A DNA stretch of 64,000 nt from positions 186,528-250,527 of the forward strand of contig NZ_MJAJ01000005.1 of assembly GCF_001746365.1 (NCBI RefSeq). The letters are read 5' to 3'. The notes below the pieces were generated by a model, which was not told the DNA's origin, did not search any database, and saw only the letters and a list, made by a program, of their open reading frames with translations. The translations under genes and the position numbers were made by a program. The stretch is from Streptomyces sp. LUP30. Lineage in GTDB: Bacteria > Actinomycetota > Actinomycetes > Streptomycetales > Streptomycetaceae. This document shows positions 35,866 to 43,073 of this stretch, in pieces. The stretch's first letter is position 1. Every line of letters starts with the position of its first letter.

Positions 35866-37163
35866 CTCCGGTGATCCGTTGCCGGGCGGGACGGCGGAGG
35901 GGTGCCGGGGACCCCGACGGCGAGCAGCGCGGTGTCGTCGTCGACGCCGTCGCCGAGGCTCTCCAGCAGGGCCGTCAGCGCTTCGACCATCCCCTGGGGT
36001 GAGGCGCCCGCGTGGCCGGCGACGAAGTCGAGCAGGGCTCGGTCGCCGTACAGCTCCGCGCGGTCGGGTCCGGTGCGCGCCTCGGTCAGCCCGTCGGTGT
36101 ACAGCAACAGCGTGTCACCGGGACCGAGTGTGGTGGTGGCGGGTGTGAAGGAGGCCTCGGGCAGTGCGCCGACGAGGAGCCCTCCGGGAGTGGGCAGGAA
36201 GTCCGTCCGGCCGTCGCCGCGGACGACGAGGGCGGGCGGATGACCGCCGGAGGCCAGAGCGACGGCGACGAGGCCGGTCACCGGGTCGGGCGTGAGGATC
36301 CCGAAGATCGCGGTGCAGTAGCGGGGATCCCCGCCGGTGTAGCGCTCGTGCAGCACCGTGTTCAGGGTGCTGAGCGCGGTGACCGGGTCGGGGTCGTGCA
36401 GCGCCGCGGCCCGCAGGGTGTACCGGGTCAGGGAGGTGACCGCCGCGGCTTTGGGCCCTTTGCCGCACACGTCGCCGAGGAAGAACGCCCAGCGGGCGCC
36501 GTCGAGGGCGAAGAGGTCGTAGAAGTCGCCGCCGAGCCGGTCCGGGGCGGCGGTGTGGTAGTACGTGGCCGTCTCCGCGCCCGGCACCGAGGGCAGGCTC
36601 GCGGGCAGCAGCGACTGCTGCAGCACGGCGAGGGCCTCCTGCAGCCGGGCGCGGTCGGCCTCGGCCTGCCGGTGCGCCCGCTCCGCTTCCTGCTTGCGGC
36701 GCAGCAGTTCCTCTTCGTAGGCGCGCCTGTCGGAGGCGTCGAAGACGGTCGTGCGGATCAGCAGCGGCCCGCCCTCGCTGCCTTGCTTGACGACGGAGGA
36801 GACCAGGACGGGCATCCGGCCGCCGCCGGCCTTCCGCATTTCGAGCGCGATGCCGCTGATCTCGCCCTTCATCTGGAGCAACGGCGCGAAGTGCGTCTCG
36901 TGGTACAGCTTGCCGCCGACGGTGAGCAGGTCGGCGAACCGCCTGTGGCCCACCACGTCCCGGCGCTCCAGGCCCAGCCAGCCCAGCAGCGTGGCGTTGA
37001 TCTTGGCGATGGTGCCGTCCATGAGCGTCGACAGGTATCCGCACGGCGCCGACTCGTACAGGTCCTCGACGCTGTCCTCCAGCAGGGCGCTGAACGCCGC
37101 GTCGGTCGATGTGGCTTCCTGCGCCTCGGAGGGCTCCGGGGTGTCTCCGACGGGGCACATCAC
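35862..37163 (-). CDS. PAS-domain PP2C phosphatase (RsbP-like)
   Basis: This 433-residue protein has a PAS domain (about 25-150; APCGYLSTLMDGTIAKINATLLGWLG, ETHFAPLLQMKGEISGIALEM), a coiled-coil linker (about 160-190) and a SpoIIE-type PP2C domain with GGDFYDLF, GDVCGKGPKAAA, ASGGHPPAL, LYTDGLTEAR and DDDTALLA. It resembles B. subtilis RsbP, the energy-stress phosphatase. The GTG at 37163 overlaps the stop of a short ORF that looks like a truncated rsbQ. Its partner STAS gene overlaps its own stop. The trio layout (rsbQ-rsbP-rsbV) supports this role. Confidence 0.9.
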   Translation of the reverse strand: MMCPVGDTPEPSEAQEATSTDAAFSALLEDSVEDLYESAPCGYLSTLMDGTIAKINATLLGWLGLERRDVVGHRRFADLLTVGGKLYHETHFAPLLQMKGEISGIALEMRKAGGGRMPVLVSSVVKQGSEGGPLLIRTTVFDASDRRAYEEELLRRKQEAERAHRQAEADRARLQEALAVLQQSLLPASLPSVPGAETATYYHTAAPDRLGGDFYDLFALDGARWAFFLGDVCGKGPKAAAVTSLTRYTLRAAALHDPDPVTALSTLNTVLHERYTGGDPRYCTAIFGILTPDPVTGLVAVALASGGHPPALVVRGDGRTDFLPTPGGLLVGALPEASFTPATTTLGPGDTLLLYTDGLTEARTGPDRAELYGDRALLDFVAGHAGASPQGMVEALTALLESLGDGVDDDTALLAVGVPGTPPPSRPATDHRR

Positions 37164-37303
37164 CGCAGGCCGGTCGGCACGGTGGTGGTCTTCAGGTCGT
37201 TCGGGGACATGTCCTGGTCGCGACCGAACCCGTGGCCCGGCGCCGCCGTCGGTCCGACCGGGCGGCCGGTGACCCGGATGTCGTTCCTGCGACGGATGTC
37301 CAT
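37160..37303 (-). pseudogene. Remnant of an rsbQ-like alpha/beta hydrolase
   Basis: A 47-codon ORF begins MDIRRRNDIRVTGRPVGP and contains GHGFGRDQDM. This matches the N-terminal start of RsbQ-type hydrolases (consensus RRNNVxVTG...AHGFGCDQNMW), including the oxyanion loop HGFG. After that the hydrolase sequence is lost, so nucleophile, acid and catalytic His are gone. The TGA stop overlaps the GTG of the downstream PAS-PP2C gene. The coupling arrangement therefore survives and the rest was probably removed by an internal deletion. It could still be translated as a leader peptide. The upstream gap to 37508 shows nothing else. Confidence 0.6.
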
Positions 37304-37508
37304 GGCAACCATCCTGCCATCGGCGGCGAGCACCCCCGCACCCTGACCTGCCGCCCGGGCGACAGCGGCGTCGGCATGCCTCCGACGGGGGCGGAAGGCA
37401 GGAGGCAGGAAGCGGCGCTCGACCTCCCCAGGCATCACGCCGCTTCCTGCCGACCGGCTCCGCCTACCCCGCCGCACGCGCTCTACTCCTCCTTGATCCA
37501 TGTTCGCC

Positions 37509-39776
37509 TCAGCTGCGCAGATGACGTTCCAGCCAGTCCGCGGCGCTGCGCCGGAACAGCCGCCGGTTGTCCGCACGCAGGAAGTCGTGGCCCTCGTCGC
37601 GCAGGGTGAGCAGTTCGGCGGCGACGCCCCGTTCGCGGGCCGCCCGTACGAACTGCCGGGACTCCTGCACGGGCACGTTGGTGTCGTGCTCGCCGTGCAC
37701 GGCGAGCACCGGGACCCGCAGAGCGTCGACGCGGCTCATCGGCGACAGGGCGCGCAGGAGCTCGCGGTCGCGCTCGGGGTGGCCGTACTTGTGCGCCGCC
37801 GACTCCGCGAGCCAGGGTTCCGTGCCGGCGAAGAAGGTCAGGAGGTCCGACATGCCGCAGACGGCGACGCCGGTGCGGAACAGCTCGGGATGCCACACGA
37901 GTGAGGCGAACGTCAGATAGCCGCCGTAGGAGCGCCCCATGACGGCCAGCCGCGTCGGGTCGGCGGGGCCCGCCGTCACCGCGTGGGCCGCGCAGTCGGC
38001 CACGTCGTCCAGCGCGGCGAAGCGGCCGGCCCCCAGGTCGGCGTCGACGAACGACCGGCCGTGGCCGGAGGAGCCGCGCACGTCGGGGGCGAAGACGTCC
38101 AGGCCGCGCCCGGTGAGCTCGTGGTAGAGCGGATGGAAGACCGGGCGTTCCTGTTCCTCGGGACCGCCGTGCAGGTGGATCACGCAGGGCGCCGGCTCGC
38201 CCGCCGGGCGTCCGGGCGCGCGGTAGTACCAGCCGCTCAGCGGCAGCCCGTCGCGCGCCGTGAGCCGCAGGGGGACGGGCCGGACCGGCGGGCGGCCGGG
38301 CGGGACGGCGTCCTCGTCCTTCGACGACCAGGGGGTGCGCAGCAGGGACACGCCCTCGTGGGCCCACCACACGCCCGGCCGGCGCTGCGATCCGGACAGC
38401 GCCAGCAGCAGGCGCCCGGGGCCGGCCCCGGTGACGCGGGTGACGACCTCGTGGGGCAGGGGAACGGCCCGTGCCGGGCCCGTCGCGTCGGGGGCGGGGG
38501 GCCGGGCGGCGTGCCGGGCCGGGGCGGTCTCGACGAGTTCGAGCTCGCTCGCGCCCTGCGCGTTCCAGGCCAGGGCGGCGGTGCGGCCGTCGTGGGCCAG
38601 GGCCAGGAGTTCGAGGTCGCTGTCATGGCGTTCCGCGACCGCGGCCGTCCCGCACGGTGCGCCGTCGGCGTCGAGAGCCACCGCGAGGAGCGCCGCGTAC
38701 TCCCGCTCGACGTTGCTGCGCAGCCACAGCGTCCGGCCGTCGGGGGAGAACCTGCCGATCCACGGGTCGCCGTCGGCGACCGGCAGGGCGAAGGTCGTGG
38801 CCGCGTCGTCCGTCCGTCGCACGACCGCCTCGCGCCGGCCGCGCGGCCCGCGGCGCAGCAGGACGAACCGTCCGTCACGGCTGAGGTCGCAGGCCCGCAG
38901 GGTGGCCGCGTGCGTCTCGGTGGTGAGCAGCGCGGGTGAGGCGTGGCCGTCGGGATCGATGAGGTACACCGACAGGCCGCCGTCGGAACGCACGGCCGTC
39001 CCCGTGGCCGTGACACCCGCCCGCGCCTGGCCCGGATCCCCTCCCCCGCCCCTTCCGATGCCCGCCCCGGCCCCTGTCGCGGCGTCGTACACGGCGCGGC
39101 CGAGGAGCGTCGCGTGACCTCCCCGGTCCGTCCAGCCGACGGACGGGAGGGTGCCCTCGGGACGGCCCTCGCCCGGGGCGGGCCCCGGCGCCGGGCGTCC
39201 CGAGCCGTCGTCGAAGGGGCGCGCGGCGGGGGCGGCCACCGTGACGGCGAGGGACGAGCCGTCGTGCGCCCAGCAGCCCAGGTAGGCGGTGCTGTCCGGG
39301 TCGGCGCCGGCCAGGACGCGCCGGCCGGTGCCGTCGGGACGCACGCACAGCACGCGGGAGTGCTCACCGCCGCCCGGTGCGGTGGTGTACGCGATCCAGC
39401 GGCCGTCCGGTGACCAGGACACCTCGGTGACCGGGTCCGGCGAGGAGTCGAGCAGCCGGACCTCACCGCCGTCGACCGGGCCGGCCCACAGCTGGGGCAC
39501 GCCGCCCCGGTCGCAGATGAAGGCGGCCTCGGCGCCGTCGGCGCCTGCGGAGGGATACCAGCAGCCGTGTGACCGCAGCCGGCTCACGGCGTCCCGGGGG
39601 CCGGCCGCGTCGGGCAGCGGCACCGGGGCCGGCGCGGCGGCGCAGACGGCGCTCTGCGCGTCGGCGTCCGGGGAGGGGGCGTCCGCGGGCCGTGCGAAGG
39701 CCGGCCCGAACGTCACCGGGCGGAGGTCGCCGGGCGGCGCACCGTACGCCGTCCCACCGCCTCGGTCGTCGCTCAC
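37509..39776 (-). CDS. S9 family prolyl oligopeptidase-like peptidase
   Basis: This 755-residue serine peptidase is of the acylaminoacyl-peptidase/dipeptidyl-peptidase type. An N-terminal beta-propeller (about 60-480) has WSPDGRWIAYTT and FSPDGRTLWLRS blades. The C-terminal alpha/beta-hydrolase domain has HLHGGPEEQ, nucleophile GRSYGGYLTF, acid in HGEHDTNVPVQE and His in EGHDFLR. No signal peptide is seen, so it should be cytosolic. The GTG start at 39776 overlaps the stop of the amidotransferase by 3 nt (GTGA). It probably cleaves or recycles the small peptide product of the operon. Confidence 0.87.
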   Translation of the reverse strand: MSDDRGGGTAYGAPPGDLRPVTFGPAFARPADAPSPDADAQSAVCAAAPAPVPLPDAAGPRDAVSRLRSHGCWYPSAGADGAEAAFICDRGGVPQLWAGPVDGGEVRLLDSSPDPVTEVSWSPDGRWIAYTTAPGGGEHSRVLCVRPDGTGRRVLAGADPDSTAYLGCWAHDGSSLAVTVAAPAARPFDDGSGRPAPGPAPGEGRPEGTLPSVGWTDRGGHATLLGRAVYDAATGAGAGIGRGGGGDPGQARAGVTATGTAVRSDGGLSVYLIDPDGHASPALLTTETHAATLRACDLSRDGRFVLLRRGPRGRREAVVRRTDDAATTFALPVADGDPWIGRFSPDGRTLWLRSNVEREYAALLAVALDADGAPCGTAAVAERHDSDLELLALAHDGRTAALAWNAQGASELELVETAPARHAARPPAPDATGPARAVPLPHEVVTRVTGAGPGRLLLALSGSQRRPGVWWAHEGVSLLRTPWSSKDEDAVPPGRPPVRPVPLRLTARDGLPLSGWYYRAPGRPAGEPAPCVIHLHGGPEEQERPVFHPLYHELTGRGLDVFAPDVRGSSGHGRSFVDADLGAGRFAALDDVADCAAHAVTAGPADPTRLAVMGRSYGGYLTFASLVWHPELFRTGVAVCGMSDLLTFFAGTEPWLAESAAHKYGHPERDRELLRALSPMSRVDALRVPVLAVHGEHDTNVPVQESRQFVRAARERGVAAELLTLRDEGHDFLRADNRRLFRRSAADWLERHLRS

Positions 39777-41557
39777 CTGATTCCGTGCGTCTGCAGCCAT
39801 ATCTCCAGCAAAGCCATCTGCCACAGGGCGTTCGCTCCGCGCTTGGTCCGGTGCTCGTCGGGCGCCGCGAGCAGTTCGGCGACGTACGACTCCTGGAACA
39901 GGCCGCGCTCCTTCGCCTCGGGCGCCTGCAGGGCCTCGCGCACCCGGTGCAGGACGGGACCGGCCATGTGGCGGATCGCCGGGACGGGGAAGTAGCCCTT
40001 GGGGCGGTCGACGACCTCGCGCGGCAGGAGCTTGCGTCCCGCCTCCTTGAGGACGCCCTTGCCGCCGTCGGCGAGTTTGAGTTCGGGCGGGCAGGCCGCT
40101 GCCAGCTCCACGAGCTCGTGGTCGAGGAACGGCACCCGGGCCTCCAGGCCCCAGGCCATGGTCATGTTGTCGACCCGCTTGACGGGGTCGTCGACGAGCA
40201 TGACGTGCGTGTCCAGGCGCAGCGCGGCGTCCAGCGCGGTCTCGGCTCCCGGCGTCGCCATGTGCTCGCGGACGAAGCGACCCGAGACGTCCTCGGGGGG
40301 CAGCATGTGCGGCTGGAGGATGCGGGCGAAGTCGGCGTGCGGCCGGTCGAAGTAGGTCTCGGCGTACTGCTCGGGTTCGTCCTCGCGGGCGACCCCGGCC
40401 AGCTCCGGGTACCAGTGGTAGCCGGCGAACACCTCGTCGGCGCCCTGCCCGCTCTGCACGACCTTGACGTCCTTGGACACCTGCTCGGACAGCAGGTAGA
40501 AGGCGACCACGTCGTGGCTGGTCATCGGCTCGCTCATGGCGGCGATCGCGCCGTCCAGGGCCGTGGACACCCGGTCGGAGGGCACCATCAGGCGTCGGTG
40601 GTCGGTGGCGAACTCCCGGGCCACGAGATCCGAGTACCGGAACTCGTCGCCCTCCTCGCCGCCCTCGGCCTCGAAGCCCACGCTGAAGGTCATCAGGTCC
40701 CGCTGCCCCTCGTCGGCGAGCAGCGCGACGATGAGGCTGGAGTCCAGGCCGCCGGAGAGCAGCACGCCGACCGGGACGTCGGAGACCATCCGGCGTCGTA
40801 CGGCGGTGCGCAGCCCTTCCAGCACCACGTCCCGCCACTCGTTGGCGCCCATGTCGGCGTGCTCGGGGCGACGCGTGTAGGAGGGCTGCCAGTAGCGGTG
40901 GTCGCGATGGGCGCCGTCCGGCTCGACGACCCGGACGGTGGCCGGAGGCAGCTTGCGCACTCCGTTGAGGACCGTGCGCGGCGGCGCGACCGTGGCGTGC
41001 CAGCTCAGGTACTGGTGGACGGCCGTCGGGTCGAGGGAGGTGTCCACCTCCCCGGCGGCGAGCAGGGCGGGCAGCGAGGAGGCGAACCGCAGTCGGTCCG
41101 GCGTCCCGGACAGGTAGAGGGGCTTGATGCCGAGCCGGTCGCGGGCCAGCACCACGCGCCCGCTCCGGTGCTCGACGAGGGCGAAGGCGAACATGCCGTG
41201 GAAGTGCTCGACGCAGGCGGTCCCCCACTGCAGATAGGACTTGAGCACCACCTCGGTGTCGGACGTCGACTCGAAGCGGTGGCCGAGCCCGCGCAGTTCG
41301 TCGCGCAGTTCCCGGTAGTTGTACACGCAGCCGTTGAAGACGCCGGTGAGCTCGTTGCGGGCGTCCGTCATCGGCTGGGCTCCGAGGTCCGACAGGTCGA
41401 TGATCTTCAGCCGTCGGTGTCCGAGCGCTACCGCACCCCGCGTCCAGACCCCGTGGCCGTCGGGTCCGCGGGCGGCGAGGCGGTCGCTCATGCGCTCGAC
41501 GGCCGCCAGATCAGGGCGTCGGCCGTCGAAGCGGATCTCTCCGCTCAGACCGCACAT
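39773..41557 (-). CDS. N-acetylglutaminylglutamine-type amidotransferase (AsnB-like)
   Basis: This 594-residue glutamine-dependent amidotransferase has N-terminal Cys2 after Met (MCGLSGEIRFDG, the Ntn glutaminase nucleophile), RGPDGHGV, GHRRLKIIDLS, FNGCVYNYRELR, SDTEVVLKSY and the synthetase-domain ATP-pyrophosphatase motif LSGGLDSSLI. It is closer to the trio-type enzymes that amidate N-acetylglutaminylglutamine (NAGGN, an osmolyte) than to asparagine synthetase AsnB. The ATG at 41557 has AAGGAGG 9 nt upstream, inside a tiny overlapping ORF. Downstream it overlaps the S9 peptidase; upstream is a YbdK-type ligase. The exact substrate is inferred. Confidence 0.85.
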   Translation of the reverse strand: MCGLSGEIRFDGRRPDLAAVERMSDRLAARGPDGHGVWTRGAVALGHRRLKIIDLSDLGAQPMTDARNELTGVFNGCVYNYRELRDELRGLGHRFESTSDTEVVLKSYLQWGTACVEHFHGMFAFALVEHRSGRVVLARDRLGIKPLYLSGTPDRLRFASSLPALLAAGEVDTSLDPTAVHQYLSWHATVAPPRTVLNGVRKLPPATVRVVEPDGAHRDHRYWQPSYTRRPEHADMGANEWRDVVLEGLRTAVRRRMVSDVPVGVLLSGGLDSSLIVALLADEGQRDLMTFSVGFEAEGGEEGDEFRYSDLVAREFATDHRRLMVPSDRVSTALDGAIAAMSEPMTSHDVVAFYLLSEQVSKDVKVVQSGQGADEVFAGYHWYPELAGVAREDEPEQYAETYFDRPHADFARILQPHMLPPEDVSGRFVREHMATPGAETALDAALRLDTHVMLVDDPVKRVDNMTMAWGLEARVPFLDHELVELAAACPPELKLADGGKGVLKEAGRKLLPREVVDRPKGYFPVPAIRHMAGPVLHRVREALQAPEAKERGLFQESYVAELLAAPDEHRTKRGANALWQMALLEIWLQTHGIR

Positions 41558-41613
41558 GGCGTACCGCCTCCTTTCCGCACAACGGCGCAGGCCTGGGTCG
41601 TGCTGGTGGACAT
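41545..41613 (-). CDS. 22-residue ORF overlapping the amidotransferase start
   Basis: A 22-codon ORF begins MSTSTTQACAVV and ends GGGTPCAV. It has a good ribosome site (AAAGGG, 7 nt from its ATG at 41613). Its last 13 nt overlap the first 13 nt of the amidotransferase gene in another frame. Codons for its RKGGG segment contain the Shine-Dalgarno of that gene. Ribosomes translating it would thus traverse and open the downstream start. It may be a translational-coupling leader, or a true peptide precursor with two Cys. No homolog is recognised. Confidence 0.5.
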   Translation of the reverse strand: MSTSTTQACAVVRKGGGTPCAV

Positions 41614-41702
41614 GACGAAACCCTTTCTGAGCGGGTCGGTGAGAGAATTGGTGAGGCGTCCGGTGAGAGAGGGGGCACGGTTCGTCCGGTGGTGCGGGGC
41701 CG

Positions 41703-42878
41703 TCAGCGGCCGATGACCTGGGGCAGTGCCCCGCGGTCGGCGGCGGGGCGCGCGCCGCGCGTGGCGGGGGACCGCTGCGTCCTGCGGTGTCCGCGCTCGC
41801 CGCGCGTCTCGGCGACGAGCATGTCGACGCAGGCCAGGAGGTCCTCGTCCTGCGCCGCGCGGCGGATGCGGCGGGCGGCGCTGCCGTCGGCGAGCGCCTG
41901 GTGCGCCAGCGTCCGCACGGTCTCCCAGTCCCCGTGGATTTCCAGTGCGGGACGCAGCCGGACGAGCAGCTTGCGCAGCACTTGGTCCGCGGGCGCCTCC
42001 CGGTGGGTCTCGGGGTCCACGAGGGTTCCTTCGAGGCCGGACCGGGCGGCCCGCCAGGCGGCGCCGCGCAGCCACTCGTGCCGACCGGAGCAGTGCGGCT
42101 CTCGGTGGGTGCGCAGCCGTTCGCGGGCGTCGGTGACCAGGGCGCGGAAGAGGCCGGCGATGAGCACGACGGTCTCCGCGCGCGGGCACGCGTCACAGAT
42201 GCGCAGTTCGAGTGTGCGCAGGTGGGCGGAGGGGCGGACGTCGTAGTAGATCATCCCGGGGTCGCTGATCACTCCGGCCTGGACGAAGTCCTGCACGGCG
42301 GCGTCGTACTCGGCGGCGTTCGCGTAGCATCCGGCGGGTCCCGCGGTGGGCCAGCGCTGCCAGAGCAGGGTGCGCCAGCTCGCGTATCCCGTGTCGGCGC
42401 CCTGCCAGAACGGTGAGCTGGCGGAGAGCGCGAGGAGCACGGGCAGCCAGGGCGCCACGGTGCACATCGCGCGTACGGCCGTGTCACGGTCGGGCACGTC
42501 CACATGGACCTGTGCGCCGCAGATGAGCTGTTCGTCGGCGACCTTGCGGTACTCGTCGCTCATGTGGAGGTAGCGCGCGTCGGCGGTGGGGCGGGCCGAG
42601 GCGGCCGGGGCCAGCGGGGCGGTGCCGGCGGCCATCACGGCCAGCCCGGACGAGGCGGCCGCCCGGTCGAGCCGCCGTCTCGTCTCGGTGACGTCGGCGT
42701 GCAGGTCGTCCAGGGAGGTGTGCACGCCGCTGTTGGACTCGACCGTCGACTGGTGCAGCTCGGTGGTGAAGGTGCGATCGGGGAGCCGCCGCAGTACGGC
42801 GTCGGCGCGCGGTACCAGGAGCCCGCTCTCCACCTCCAGGACGTGGAACTCTTCTTCCACTCCGATACGCATACTCAC
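41703..42878 (-). CDS. YbdK-type carboxylate-amine ligase (GCS2 family)
   Basis: This 391-residue glutamate-cysteine-ligase-like enzyme begins MSMRIGVEEEFHVLEVESG (GTG start, then ATG at 42872). Further motifs are FTTELHQSTVESNSGVHTSL, CGAQVHVDVPDRD, LLALSASSPFWQGADTGYASWR and RTLELRICDACP, as in the YbdK/GCS2 family. It forms a gamma-glutamyl or related amide bond using ATP. The GTG at 42878 has GAGGAG 6 nt upstream. It is the first gene of the ligase/small ORF/amidotransferase/S9 peptidase operon. The usual NAGGN ligase is of a different family, so this would be a substitute. Confidence 0.85.
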   Translation of the reverse strand: MSMRIGVEEEFHVLEVESGLLVPRADAVLRRLPDRTFTTELHQSTVESNSGVHTSLDDLHADVTETRRRLDRAAASSGLAVMAAGTAPLAPAASARPTADARYLHMSDEYRKVADEQLICGAQVHVDVPDRDTAVRAMCTVAPWLPVLLALSASSPFWQGADTGYASWRTLLWQRWPTAGPAGCYANAAEYDAAVQDFVQAGVISDPGMIYYDVRPSAHLRTLELRICDACPRAETVVLIAGLFRALVTDARERLRTHREPHCSGRHEWLRGAAWRAARSGLEGTLVDPETHREAPADQVLRKLLVRLRPALEIHGDWETVRTLAHQALADGSAARRIRRAAQDEDLLACVDMLVAETRGERGHRRTQRSPATRGARPAADRGALPQVIGR

Positions 42879-43073
42879 GTTCGCTCCTCGGGGTATGCCC
42901 GGACGTCCGCTCAGTGGTCGGACCCGTGTGCTGGGCGGATTCGGCGGCTGATTGCCCGGACCGAGTTCCCCACATACCGTCACATAATCTATGCAGCGCG
43001 CACGTCTGGCGCGAGCGCCTCTCAGACGAGCGGCACGACGCGGAGGGCGCAGGCGCACGCGCCCGTGCCGTGC

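Noticed and set aside
39569-41716. Plus-strand frame overlapping the amidotransferase
   Set aside because: It is antisense to a gene with full catalytic motifs and has no recognisable domain.
41545-42878. A lasso-peptide cluster reading of the small ORF and AsnB-like enzyme
   Set aside because: No RRE or transglutaminase-like leader peptidase is present, and the amidotransferase resembles NAGGN enzymes more than lasso cyclases. Kept only as a minor alternative.
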